Source: Hafnia alvei (GTDB taxonomy: Bacteria; Pseudomonadota; Gammaproteobacteria; Enterobacterales; Enterobacteriaceae). Taken from it: a stretch of DNA of 64,000 bases. Made by a program: the position numbers and the translations under genes. The notes under the pieces are model-generated. The model saw nothing but the letters and a program-made list of their open reading frames with translations, searched no databases and was not told the origin of the DNA. The DNA is taken from the NCBI RefSeq assembly GCF_964063325.1, contig NZ_OZ061315.1, forward strand, positions 1,054,001 to 1,118,000. Reading direction: 5' to 3'. Position 1 is the first letter of the stretch, and every line of letters starts with the position of its first letter. Below, one piece after another: positions 44,221-53,142 of this stretch.

Positions 44221-44369
44221 GGTCTACCTCTACTTGGGGCGCCGATTATAGACGGGTTGGAGCAGATGTTCACCCATTAAAGCGGGGGAAATAGCATGTT
44301 TGCTCTGATCCAACCTTGGCGAATTTATGCGGATATTTTATGCTATGTGGCCAAAAATAAGGAGCTACC

Positions 44370-45119
44370 GTGGTTCAATGCCCATCAGAATCAGTGCCAT
44401 TACGTCGTAACGGATTCACATTTAAGCAATTTTTTGTTGCTCACGATCGCTGTGAGATGAAGGTTGGTACTGACAGTATTTTGCTGGGCGCATGGACAGA
44501 TGTCAGCGATATCAACGGAAAGATACTGGATATCGGCAGCGGTAGCGGCCTTTTAGCGTTAATGTTGGCGCAGCGTACCACAGATTCAGTACGAATTGAT
44601 GCAGTTGAGCTCGATGATAACGCTGCTCCGCAGGCGGCGGAAAACTTCTCGCAGTCGCCATGGGCCAGCAGAATGCAACTGCATCACTGCGCACTGCAGT
44701 CTTTTGCTGCACAGACGGCCTCACGTTATGACTTGATTGTTACCAACCCTCCTTATTATCAGGCTGGCTTCGAGTGTCGCAACGAGAGCCGGGGCACAGC
44801 TCGTTATACTTCTGAGCTTAGTCATCAAACGTTGCTCAAACATGCGCATGCGTTAGCATCTGATAAGGGAAAAATGGCTGTGGTCCTGCCTTGCGATATC
44901 AGCGTTGATTTTATTCAACTGGCGGCACGCAAAGGATGGTTTTTATTGCAGCATATGGAAGTTGCGGAGTTTGCTAATAGAGCGCCACATCGTGCTCTAA
45001 TGCTATTTGGCTTGGAGCCAGTGTCACCGCAGTCAGACCGATTGGTTATTCGTGATGAGAGCAATGCTTACTCGGACGATTTCCGCCAATTAACTAAAGC
45101 GTTTTATCTTTTTTTCTGA
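44370..45119 (+). CDS. trmN: tRNA1(Val) (adenine-37-N6)-methyltransferase
   Basis: TrmN (YfiC) methylates A37 of tRNA1-Val. The class I methyltransferase SAM motif ILDIGSGSGLLALMLAQ lies near residue 52, and the amino-methyltransferase motif LIVTNPPYYQAGF near 125. The start is a GTG six bases after AGGAG; no in-frame ATG fits better. The length of 249 aa is close to E. coli (245). Confidence 0.93.
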   Translation: MVQCPSESVPLRRNGFTFKQFFVAHDRCEMKVGTDSILLGAWTDVSDINGKILDIGSGSGLLALMLAQRTTDSVRIDAVELDDNAAPQAAENFSQSPWASRMQLHHCALQSFAAQTASRYDLIVTNPPYYQAGFECRNESRGTARYTSELSHQTLLKHAHALASDKGKMAVVLPCDISVDFIQLAARKGWFLLQHMEVAEFANRAPHRALMLFGLEPVSPQSDRLVIRDESNAYSDDFRQLTKAFYLFF

Positions 45120-45133
45120 GGGTTAGGACATGG

Positions 45134-45293
45134 AAAAGGCCCAATAGGGGTAATGCAGATCGTTTATGAGATCGAGATACACGGGGCTAGCACACCGCGG
45201 GGCGCTCCGGCAGCTAAAGCTGCTACGACCCCATCGGTGTACTTCCCCTAAAATCATGCTTAAGTTACCAGCATTACCCAATAGGGCTTTTTT
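45134..45293 (+). repeat. 160-bp nested imperfect palindrome
   Basis: The gap between convergent trmN and nadB is almost filled by one long nested inverted repeat. Outer arms pair AAAAGGCCC with GGGCTTTT and GGTAATGC (45149-45156) with GCATTACC (45271-45278). Inner arms pair ACACCG with CGGTGT, GGGG with CCCC, and GCAGC with GCTGC around the centre at 45217. A T-run follows on the + strand. It could be a terminator-embedded mobile repeat (MITE/ERIC-like) or a structured RNA. It does not match a repeat family I can name. Confidence 0.65.
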
Positions 45294-45329
45294 AGTTTCT
45301 ACGGCATTGCCGCTAACGTTGATGATTCT

Positions 45330-46931
45330 CTAAGGCTGTAAAATCGTTGGCTGAGAGTTCTCTAAAAGGTCTGGATAATCCAGCGTGTAATGCAGGCCGC
45401 GGCTTTCTTTGCGTTCCATGGCGCAGCGTACAATGAGCTCAGCAACCTGCACTAAGTTTCTCAGTTCTAACAAATTGTTTGAGATGCGGAAATTGGCGTA
45501 ATACTCGTCGATTTCCTGTTGAAGCATTTGGATGCGGCGCAGCGCGCGTTCCAAGCGTTTGGTGGTTCGCACAATGCCTACGTAATCCCACATAAACAAA
45601 CGCAGTTCGTGCCAGTTATGCTGGATCACTACGCGCTCATCTGAGTTGTAAACCCGGCTATCATCCCATTCGGGTAGACGCGGTGCGAGGCTGGTTTGCG
45701 GTAGGCGTTGCAGAATATCCTTCGATGCCGACCAAGCATATACCACGCATTCTAACAGTGAGTTAGACGCCATTCGGTTGGCTCCGTGCAGGCCGGTGTA
45801 GCTGACTTCACCGATGGCATACAACCCTTCTAAATCAGTTCTTCCTTGATGATCAACCATCACGCCGCCGCAGGTATAGTGCGCGGCAGGCACAATCGGG
45901 ATCGGCTCTTTGGTGAGGTCTAAACCTAAATCCATCAGTTTTTCATAGATCATAGGGAAGTGCTGCGTGATGAAGTCTGCCGGTTTATGACTAATATCCA
46001 AATACATACAGTCTGCGCCAAGACGCTTCATTTCGTGGTCAATGGCGCGAGCAACGATATCACGCGGCGCAAGTTCGCCGCGTTCGTCAAAGTCTGGCAT
46101 AAACCGTGAGCCGTCAGGGCGTTTGAGGAATGCGCCTTCGCCACGCAAGGCCTCGGTTAATAGAAAGTTTCTCGCCTGCGGGTGGTACAAACAGGTGGGG
46201 TGGAATTGGTTAAATTCTAAGTTGGCAATACGACAACCGGCGCGCCATGCCATAGCAATGCCGTCTCCTGAAGAGATATCAGGGTTGGTGGTGTATTGAT
46301 AGACTTTTGCAGCACCGCCGGTAGCTAATACCACGGTGCGAGCGCGCAGAGTTTCAACGCGTTCGAGTTCACGGTTCCAGACATAGGCACCTACCACGCG
46401 TTGGGTACCCGGCAAGCCGATTTTTTTTGATGTAATTAGATCGACGGCGTTGTATCGCTCGCAAACGCGGATGTTAGGATGCGCATTTGCTTTCTGTACT
46501 AAAGTGGTCTCTACTTCTTTACCCGTTGCATCTGCGCTATGCAGGATACGGCGATGGCTATGACCGCCTTCGCGAGTTAGATGGTAACGAGATTCGCCAG
46601 CGGGGCTCATTTCAGTATCAAACAGAACGCCCTGGTCGATGAGCCACTGCACGCAATCCTTTGCGTTACGAGCAATAAATTCAACCGCTGAGGGATCACA
46701 CAGCCCAGCACCCGCGATCAGGGTATCCTGCACGTGCGATTCGATGCTGTCGGTTTCATCAAAGACTGCGGCGATACCGCCTTGGGCATAGAACGTGGCC
46801 CCCTCATTAAAGGGACCTTTGCTTAAAACGGTCACTTTGCAGTGATCGGCAAGACGTAAGGCGAGTGAAAGTCCGGCAGCTCCGCTACCGATAATCAATA
46901 CATCGTTAAAATGCTCTGAATTTGATTGCAT
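45330..46931 (-). CDS. nadB: L-aspartate oxidase
   Basis: NadB oxidises L-aspartate to iminoaspartate with FAD, the first step of NAD synthesis. The FAD-binding start is DVLIIGSGAAGLSLALRLAD, and TREGGHSHRRILHSADATG near residue 130, GIAMAWRAGCRIANLEFNQF and YTCGGVMVDHQGRTDLEGLY are conserved. The chosen start gives 533 aa (E. coli 540); an in-frame ATG 12 codons upstream is possible. Neither has a strong ribosome binding site. Confidence 0.95.
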   Translation of the reverse strand: MQSNSEHFNDVLIIGSGAAGLSLALRLADHCKVTVLSKGPFNEGATFYAQGGIAAVFDETDSIESHVQDTLIAGAGLCDPSAVEFIARNAKDCVQWLIDQGVLFDTEMSPAGESRYHLTREGGHSHRRILHSADATGKEVETTLVQKANAHPNIRVCERYNAVDLITSKKIGLPGTQRVVGAYVWNRELERVETLRARTVVLATGGAAKVYQYTTNPDISSGDGIAMAWRAGCRIANLEFNQFHPTCLYHPQARNFLLTEALRGEGAFLKRPDGSRFMPDFDERGELAPRDIVARAIDHEMKRLGADCMYLDISHKPADFITQHFPMIYEKLMDLGLDLTKEPIPIVPAAHYTCGGVMVDHQGRTDLEGLYAIGEVSYTGLHGANRMASNSLLECVVYAWSASKDILQRLPQTSLAPRLPEWDDSRVYNSDERVVIQHNWHELRLFMWDYVGIVRTTKRLERALRRIQMLQQEIDEYYANFRISNNLLELRNLVQVAELIVRCAMERKESRGLHYTLDYPDLLENSQPTILQP

Positions 46932-47000
46932 AGGTTGTGGTGTGTGCAGCTGAAAAGTGAAAATCATGTTAGCCTATGCCAACGTGTAAATGCACGGTTA

Positions 47001-47129
47001 ATGAACAACGAATATAAAAACAGCATCGTACGGAACTTTTTAGTACGTATGAACTCTAAGCTAGTGCTTGCTCAGGATCGATTGAGACAACTGGCAGTAC
47101 TATTTTTTCATGCGTGGAGAGAGATTTGA
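47001..47129 (+). CDS. rseD: RseD-like leader peptide upstream of rpoE
   Basis: A 42-codon frame (MNNEYKNSIVRNFLVRMNSK..., ending HAWREI) stops 16 bases before the rpoE start. E. coli has a short coding leader, rseD, in the same place that is reported to couple to rpoE translation. I cannot confirm sequence homology, so the call rests on position and length. Its start lies upstream of the sigma-E promoter, so only transcripts from a more distal promoter could carry it whole. Confidence 0.4.
   Translation: MNNEYKNSIVRNFLVRMNSKLVLAQDRLRQLAVLFFHAWREI
47032..47059 (+). promoter_or_regulatory. Sigma-E autoregulatory promoter of rpoE
   Basis: GGAACTT followed after 16 bases by TCTAA fits the RpoE promoter, and closely resembles the E. 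coli rpoE P2 promoter. It implies autoregulation of the rpoE-rseABC operon under envelope stress. Confidence 0.85.
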
Positions 47130-47145
47130 GGAGAGATTACCTCGG

Positions 47146-47721
47146 ATGAGCGAGCAGTTAACGGATCAGGTGCTGGTCGAGCGAGTCCAGAAAGGAGATA
47201 AGAAGGCTTTTAACTTACTGGTAGTTCGCTATCAGCATAAAGTTGCGAGTCTCGTATCCCGCTACGTTCCATCAGGCGATGTTCCTGATGTCGTGCAGGA
47301 ATCGTTCATCAAAGCTTATCGTGCGTTGGAGTCTTTCCGCGGCGAGAGTGCTTTTTACACCTGGCTTTATCGTATTGCTGTAAACACAGCAAAAAATTAC
47401 CTGGTTGCTCAGGGGAGACGTCCGCCATCAAGCGATGTTGATGCCAGTGAGGCAGAAAACTTCGAAAGTGCGGGTGCTTTGAAAGAAATTTCGAACCCTG
47501 AGAACTTAATGTTGTCAGATGAACTGAAGCAGATTGTTTTCCGAACCATAGAGTCTCTTCCTGAGGATTTGCGTATGGCAATCACCCTCAGAGAATTGGA
47601 TGGTTTAAGCTACGAAGAGATAGCCGCCATCATGGATTGTCCGGTTGGAACGGTACGTTCTCGTATTTTCCGGGCGAGGGAAGCGATCGATAATAAAGTT
47701 CAACCGCTGATACAGCGTTAA
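47146..47721 (+). CDS. rpoE: RNA polymerase sigma factor RpoE
   Basis: RpoE is the extracytoplasmic-stress sigma factor. The 191-aa frame starts MSEQLTDQVLVERVQKGDKK as in E. coli; region 2 contains DVPDVVQESFIKAYRALESF, and region 4 contains GLSYEEIAAIMDCPVGTVRS. The longer frame from 47110 is rejected by family length. It heads the operon with its anti-sigma factor and regulators. Confidence 0.98.
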   Translation: MSEQLTDQVLVERVQKGDKKAFNLLVVRYQHKVASLVSRYVPSGDVPDVVQESFIKAYRALESFRGESAFYTWLYRIAVNTAKNYLVAQGRRPPSSDVDASEAENFESAGALKEISNPENLMLSDELKQIVFRTIESLPEDLRMAITLRELDGLSYEEIAAIMDCPVGTVRSRIFRAREAIDNKVQPLIQR

Positions 47722-47750
47722 TTATGCGGGCACAGGAAGGGTATTTAGGC

Positions 47751-48395
47751 ATGCAGAAAGAACAACTTTCGGCTCTGATGGATGGTGAAGTGCTGGACAG
47801 TGAACTGCTTGGTTCACTGGGTAAAGACGATGCGCTTCAACAAACGTGGAAGAGCTATCACCTGATACGTGACACCCTGCGCGGTGACGTGAGCGACGCT
47901 ATTGATTTTGATATCTCCGATCGTATTGCCGCGGCGCTTGATGATGAACCAGTTCGCTTGGTTCCCAATGCAATTCCCGAATCCCAGCCTCAACCACATA
48001 GCTGGAAAAATATGCCGTTTTGGAACAAGGTTCGTCCTTGGGCCAGTCAAATCACCCAAATCGGTATTGCGGCCTGCGTTTCTCTCGCGGTGCTGGTGGG
48101 TGTGCAGCAGTATAATCAGCCAGTCGGTGGCGTAAGTGATTCGGATGCTCCTGCATTCAACACGTTACCTATGGGCGGCCAAGCTTCTCCAGTAAGTTTT
48201 GGTGTTCCTAATGAGAGCAGCAACGCCAATGGACAGCAGCAGGTTCAGCAGCAGCGTAAACGCATTAATGCGATTTTGCAGGATTATGAACTGCAACGCC
48301 GCCTGCATACCGAACAGTTGCAAATGGACAATGGTAATACTCAGGCGTCAGTTCAGGTGCCAGGAACTCTGTCATTAGGAACTCAGCAGCAGTAA
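47751..48395 (+). CDS. rseA: Anti-sigma-E factor RseA
   Basis: RseA is an inner-membrane protein that holds RpoE until it is cut by DegS and RseP. The N-terminal cytoplasmic anti-sigma domain starts MQKEQLSALMDGEVLDSELL. One membrane segment (IGIAACVSLAVLVGVQQYN) lies about residues 103-121, followed by a periplasmic Gln-rich part. The length is 214 aa (E. coli 216). It overlaps rseB by one base. Confidence 0.96.
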   Translation: MQKEQLSALMDGEVLDSELLGSLGKDDALQQTWKSYHLIRDTLRGDVSDAIDFDISDRIAAALDDEPVRLVPNAIPESQPQPHSWKNMPFWNKVRPWASQITQIGIAACVSLAVLVGVQQYNQPVGGVSDSDAPAFNTLPMGGQASPVSFGVPNESSNANGQQQVQQQRKRINAILQDYELQRRLHTEQLQMDNGNTQASVQVPGTLSLGTQQQ

Positions 48396-49357
48396 TGAAG
48401 CAACTTTGGTTCGCCATCAGCGTATTCGCTGGTAGCCTATTTGTTTCTAATATCGCCTCAGCGCAAGATTCGTCTGAGGCGATGTTGCAACAAATGAATG
48501 GCGCCAGTCAGTCACTCAATTATGAGTTAGCGTATATCAATATCACCAAGCAGGGGATTGAGTCGTTACGCTATCGTCATGCCATTTCTAATAATCAGTT
48601 GTTATCTCAGCTCTTGCAGATGGATGGCCCGCGTCGTGAGGTATTACTGCGTGGCAATGAAATCAGTTATTTTGAGCCCGGGCTTGAGCCATTTACGCTC
48701 AACGGCGATCACATTGTTGATGCGTTGCCATCGATAATTTTCTCCGATATTAAACAACTGAGTCAGTATTATAACTTTATCTCCGTCGGTAGAACCCGCG
48801 TAGCCGATCGCCCATGTGAGGTGATCCGCATCGTATCGCGTGATGGTTTGCGCTTTAGCTATATCGTATGGATTGACGAAAGTTCGAAATTGCCTTTGCG
48901 AGTCGATCTATTAGATCGTGATGGCGAAACGTTAGAACAATTCCGTGTGATCTCCTTTACGGTTGGCGATCAGGTTAGCGCTGCGATGGCGAGCCTAGCT
49001 CAGCTCACGCTACCACCGTTGCTGAAATTACCTGCAACGGATAAGGTTAACTTCAACTGGCAAACGTCTTGGCTCCCGCAGGGTTTCAAAGAGGTTTCAC
49101 GCAGTCGTCGTACTTTGCCTTCACTCTCTGAGCCTGTAGAGTCACGCTTGTATAGCGATGGGTTGTTTAGTTTCTCTGTCAATATCAGCAGCGCCGCTGC
49201 TGGTGCTGCGGTGAGTGAGCAATTCTTGCGCCAAGGGCGTCGTACCATTCACACCGAAACGCGCAACAATACTGATATTACCGTCGTCGGAGAATTACCA
49301 CCGTCAACGGCTAAACGTGTTGCAAACAGCATTACGCTCAATGGTCGTAAATCATGA
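48395..49357 (+). CDS. rseB: Sigma-E regulatory protein RseB
   Basis: RseB is the periplasmic protein that shields RseA from DegS and senses lipopolysaccharide or lipoprotein stress. The 320-aa protein has a signal peptide ending NIASA and the MucB/RseB domain starting near EAMLQQMNGASQSLNYELAY, with the C-terminal small domain from about residue 210. Confidence 0.96.
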   Translation: MKQLWFAISVFAGSLFVSNIASAQDSSEAMLQQMNGASQSLNYELAYINITKQGIESLRYRHAISNNQLLSQLLQMDGPRREVLLRGNEISYFEPGLEPFTLNGDHIVDALPSIIFSDIKQLSQYYNFISVGRTRVADRPCEVIRIVSRDGLRFSYIVWIDESSKLPLRVDLLDRDGETLEQFRVISFTVGDQVSAAMASLAQLTLPPLLKLPATDKVNFNWQTSWLPQGFKEVSRSRRTLPSLSEPVESRLYSDGLFSFSVNISSAAAGAAVSEQFLRQGRRTIHTETRNNTDITVVGELPPSTAKRVANSITLNGRKS

Positions 49358-49818
49358 TGCGTGAATGGGCAACGGTGGCATCCTGGCAGCAGGGTATCGC
49401 TACGCTAAACTGTGAGCAGCGCTCTGGCTGCGGTTCTTGCGGGGCGAAAAACACCTGCGGTACGGCGGTGTTGAATAAAATCAATCCTCAGTCGCAGCAT
49501 CAGCTTCAGGTTGAAATTGCTCAACCGTTAGAACCAGGACAAAAAGTTGAGATTGGTATTACTGAAGCCAATCTGCTGCGTTCTGCGGTGTTAGTCTATC
49601 TCACGCCATTGCTCGGCCTTATCGTTGGCGGTGGCGTGGGGCAGTCATTTATGCATTCTGATGCATGGGCTGCGTTAGGCGCATTGGTTGGCGCTGGTGC
49701 TGGTTTCATGTTTGCGCGATTTAAGGCGAAAAAACTAAGTGACCGGCAAGATTATCAGCCGATCGTTTTGCAGGTAGGTTTGCCTCCATCCATGATCCGC
49801 ACCCCCACGAATATCTAG
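49354..49818 (+). CDS. rseC: SoxR-reducing / sigma-E operon protein RseC
   Basis: RseC is an inner-membrane protein with an N-terminal cytoplasmic Cys cluster and two membrane helices (about residues 70-90 and 100-118). The cluster CEQRSGCGSCGAKNTC fits an iron-sulfur or metal site, and links RseC to the Rsx/SoxR-reducing system. The length is 154 aa. It overlaps rseB by four bases. Confidence 0.94.
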   Translation: MMREWATVASWQQGIATLNCEQRSGCGSCGAKNTCGTAVLNKINPQSQHQLQVEIAQPLEPGQKVEIGITEANLLRSAVLVYLTPLLGLIVGGGVGQSFMHSDAWAALGALVGAGAGFMFARFKAKKLSDRQDYQPIVLQVGLPPSMIRTPTNI

Positions 49819-49950
49819 GTTTTACTGGGTTCGATGTGTAGAATGCATCGAATCTGGCAAAATACCGCCAAACGTTAAACCATCGCTTTGAACCCATCAG
49901 TGTGTCCTTAGGCGAGTAATCTAGAAATCATCAGGCAAAATATCTTAATA

Positions 49951-51744
49951 ATGAAGCGTATACGAAATTTCTCCATTATCGCACATATTGACCACGGTAA
50001 GTCGACACTGTCTGACCGTATTATTCAGATTTGTGGCGGTTTGACTGACCGTGAAATGGCAGCGCAAGTTCTGGATTCTATGGATCTGGAGCGTGAGCGT
50101 GGCATCACTATTAAAGCGCAGAGCGTAACGCTCGACTATAAAGCACTGGATGGGGAAACTTATCAGCTGAACTTCATCGATACTCCAGGACACGTTGACT
50201 TCTCTTATGAGGTTTCTCGTTCTCTGGCGGCGTGTGAAGGTGCATTGCTGGTGGTGGACGCAGGCCAAGGCGTTGAAGCTCAGACACTGGCGAACTGCTA
50301 TACAGCCATGGAAATGGATCTGGAAGTTGTTCCTGTACTGAACAAAATTGACCTGCCAGCGGCCGATCCCGACCGGGCTGCTCAGGAGATTGAAGATATC
50401 GTAGGTATCGACGCGATGGATGCTGTGCGCTGCTCAGCAAAAACCGGCGTTGGTGTTCCTGAAGTGCTTGAACGCCTAGTTCGCGATATCCCTGCACCGG
50501 AAGGTGACCCAGAAGGCCCATTACAGGCGCTGATTATCGACTCATGGTTCGATAACTATCTGGGCGTGGTTTCTTTGATTCGTATTAAAAACGGCTCGCT
50601 GCGTAAAGGCGAGAAAGTGAAGGTAATGAGTACCGGTCAGGCCTATAACGCTGACCGTCTTGGCATCTTCACGCCGAAGCAGATCGACCGCGACGTACTT
50701 AACTGTGGCGAAGTAGGCTGGTTGGTGTGTGCGATTAAAGACATCCACGGCGCACCCGTAGGCGATACCTTGACGCTGGCGCGTAACCCAGCTGAAAAAT
50801 CTCTGCCGGGCTTCAAAAAAGTAAAACCTCAGGTTTATGCGGGGCTGTTCCCTGTAAGCTCTGATGACTACGAAGCTTTCCGCGATGCGCTGGGCAAATT
50901 AAGCCTGAACGATGCGTCCCTGTTCTACGAGCCAGAAACATCAACCGCGCTGGGCTTCGGCTTCCGCTGTGGTTTCTTGGGCTTATTGCACATGGAGATC
51001 ATTCAGGAGCGTCTGGAACGTGAATACGATCTAGACTTGATCACAACGGCACCGACGGTTGTGTATCAGATCCAAACGACCAGTGGTGAAGAGATCTTCG
51101 TTGATAGCCCGTCTAAGCTGCCGCCAATCAACAATATCGAAGAGCTGCGTGAGCCGATCGCTGAATGTCATATGCTGTTACCACAAGAGTACCTTGGTAA
51201 CGTTATTACGCTTTGTATTGAGAAGCGTGGTGTTCAGACTAATATGGTTTATCACGGCAATCAGGTTGCGCTCACCTATGAAATACCGATGGCAGAAGTG
51301 GTGCTCGATTTCTTCGACCGCCTCAAGTCTACATCGCGTGGTTATGCGTCGCTGGATTACAGCTTCAAGCGTTTCCAGCCGTCTGACATGGTTCGTGTTG
51401 ATGTGTTAATCAACAACGAACGTGTGGATGCGTTAGCACTGATCACTCATCGCGACAACGCGCAGTATCGTGGTCGTGAACTGGTTGAAAAAATGAAAGA
51501 ACTGATCCCGCGCCAGCAGTTTGATATTGCGATTCAAGCGGCTATTGGGAATCAGATCATTGCACGTGCAACGGTTAAGCAACTGCGTAAAAACGTTCTT
51601 GCTAAGTGTTACGGCGGCGACGTCAGCCGTAAGAAAAAGCTGCTGCAGAAGCAGAAAGACGGTAAGAAACGTATGAAGCAGGTCGGTAACGTCGAACTGC
51701 CGCAGGAAGCCTTCTTGGCCATTCTGCATGTAGGTAAAGACTAA
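49951..51744 (+). CDS. lepA: Elongation factor 4 (LepA)
   Basis: LepA is a ribosome-bound GTPase that assists translation and 30S maturation. The protein of 597 aa starts MKRIRNFSIIAHIDHGKSTL with the G1 loop; G3 is FIDTPGHVDFSYEVSRSL and G4 VLNKIDLP. The LepA-specific C-terminal domain ends in KKKLLQKQKDGKKRMKQVGN. It is next to lepB, the usual operon partner. Confidence 0.98.
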   Translation: MKRIRNFSIIAHIDHGKSTLSDRIIQICGGLTDREMAAQVLDSMDLERERGITIKAQSVTLDYKALDGETYQLNFIDTPGHVDFSYEVSRSLAACEGALLVVDAGQGVEAQTLANCYTAMEMDLEVVPVLNKIDLPAADPDRAAQEIEDIVGIDAMDAVRCSAKTGVGVPEVLERLVRDIPAPEGDPEGPLQALIIDSWFDNYLGVVSLIRIKNGSLRKGEKVKVMSTGQAYNADRLGIFTPKQIDRDVLNCGEVGWLVCAIKDIHGAPVGDTLTLARNPAEKSLPGFKKVKPQVYAGLFPVSSDDYEAFRDALGKLSLNDASLFYEPETSTALGFGFRCGFLGLLHMEIIQERLEREYDLDLITTAPTVVYQIQTTSGEEIFVDSPSKLPPINNIEELREPIAECHMLLPQEYLGNVITLCIEKRGVQTNMVYHGNQVALTYEIPMAEVVLDFFDRLKSTSRGYASLDYSFKRFQPSDMVRVDVLINNERVDALALITHRDNAQYRGRELVEKMKELIPRQQFDIAIQAAIGNQIIARATVKQLRKNVLAKCYGGDVSRKKKLLQKQKDGKKRMKQVGNVELPQEAFLAILHVGKD

Positions 51745-51750
51745 AGTTCT

Positions 51751-51785
51751 ATGATGAGCGGCACCGATTGAGGTGCCGTTATCAT
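51751..51785 (+). terminator. Hairpin in the lepA-lepB gap
   Basis: The stem CGGCACC / GGTGCCG, extended by outer ATGAT / ATCAT pairs, lies just past the lepA stop. No T-run follows; partial attenuation or processing before lepB is likely. Confidence 0.5.
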
Positions 51786-51859
51786 TGAGAGGCTTATGCC
51801 CAAATAGATTTCAACGCAGTTAAGTTTGAAGTCTCGGGGTTATTTAAGGAGTTATTGGC

Positions 51860-52834
51860 ATGGCCAATATGTTCGCTCTAATTCTGGTGATTGCAACGTT
51901 GGTTACCGGGGTGATTTGGTGTATCGACCGTTTCAAGTTGGCTCCGGCGCGTCGGGCAAAGATCGCGGCGATTAACGCCCAAACGGTTGACGGCTTAGAT
52001 AAGCAGACCGCTAAAGAGGCTGTGAAAACGTCAGGTTGGATTGAAACCTGTGTTTCCGTTTTCCCTGTTTTAGCGCTGGTTCTGATTATCCGCTCATTTA
52101 TATATGAGCCTTTCCAGATCCCATCAGGTTCAATGATGCCGACGCTGTTGATCGGCGATTTTATTCTGGTAGAAAAGTTTGCTTATGGAATTAAAGAGCC
52201 TGTAGCGCAGCACACGATTATTCCAACCGGACATCCTAAACGCGGCGATATCGTGGTATTTAAATATCCACTGGATCCACGTTTGGACTATATCAAGCGT
52301 GCTATCGGCTTGCCGGGCGATAAAGTGACTTACGATCCATACAGTAAAGAAGTCACGGTTTACCCTGCCTGCCAAACAGGGCAGAACTGCGACAAGTTAT
52401 TGCCCATTACCTACAGCGCGGCTGAGCCAAGCGAATGGGTACAGACCTTTGGCCAAATGGGTAATGGCGAGGCCAGCAGTGGCTTCTTCCAAATCCCGTT
52501 GGATCAAAACGTGGATGATGGATACCGCATGAGCGAGCGAAAAGAAACGCTGGGTACCGTTACTCATCGTATTCTGACAGTGCCTCAGGCGCAGGACATA
52601 ATGTCACGTTACTACCGTCAGCCGGGCCAGCCACAGGGCGTTTGGGTAGTACCTGAAGGTCATTACTTCATGATGGGCGACAACCGCGATAACAGCGCCG
52701 ATAGCCGTTATTGGGGCTTTGTTCCTGAGCAGAACCTCGTTGGTAAAGCGACGGCAATCTGGATGAGCTTTGAAAAACAGGAAGGTCAGTGGCCAACCGG
52801 TGTTCGCCTGAGTCGTATTGGTGGAATTCACTAA
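51860..52834 (+). CDS. lepB: Signal peptidase I
   Basis: LepB cuts signal peptides of secreted proteins at the outer face of the inner membrane. Two N-terminal membrane helices (about residues 4-22 and 62-80) are followed by the catalytic Ser91 in QIPSGSMMPTLLIGD, the Lys146 in PRLDYIKRAIGLPGDKV, and the box MGDNRDNSADSRYWG. The length of 324 aa equals E. coli. Confidence 0.98.
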   Translation: MANMFALILVIATLVTGVIWCIDRFKLAPARRAKIAAINAQTVDGLDKQTAKEAVKTSGWIETCVSVFPVLALVLIIRSFIYEPFQIPSGSMMPTLLIGDFILVEKFAYGIKEPVAQHTIIPTGHPKRGDIVVFKYPLDPRLDYIKRAIGLPGDKVTYDPYSKEVTVYPACQTGQNCDKLLPITYSAAEPSEWVQTFGQMGNGEASSGFFQIPLDQNVDDGYRMSERKETLGTVTHRILTVPQAQDIMSRYYRQPGQPQGVWVVPEGHYFMMGDNRDNSADSRYWGFVPEQNLVGKATAIWMSFEKQEGQWPTGVRLSRIGGIH

Positions 52835-52848
52835 TTTCCTGCTTATCA

Positions 52849-52880
52849 TTCACGCTGTGGGTATCTTCCTACAGCGTGAA
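52849..52880 (+). terminator. lepB terminator or processing hairpin
   Basis: The stem TTCACGCTGT / ACAGCGTGAA (10 bp) with a 12-base loop lies 14 bases past the lepB stop. It lacks a long T-run. Confidence 0.6.
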
Positions 52881-53142
52881 ATCAGCGTGACGTTTTAACC
52901 AGCATTAAAATATACGCCTAAACTTATTTCCGTTGCATTAATAGCTAGGCAACTTCAGCGAATAAGGCATATTACCGCAGCATTATATTTTCAGTCGTTG
53001 TAGAATACCCCTTCGAGCGATAAAAAGTTGGCTTCCGATCTGGAAGCCACTGCAAACGAAACAGCTTTGGATTGGCTAACGGCAAGCAGGCCTGTTCCGT
53101 ATGCTGCGGTTTTTGACGCATTCTAGATCTATTTGGTATCTC
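52881..53142 (+). promoter_or_regulatory. rnc leader with hairpin
   Basis: The leader of rnc holds the stem TGGCTTCC / GGAAGCCA (53029-53049). In E. coli RNase III cuts its own leader hairpin to destabilise the rnc-era-recO transcript; this structure is a candidate for the same control. The exact promoter was not identified. Confidence 0.5.
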
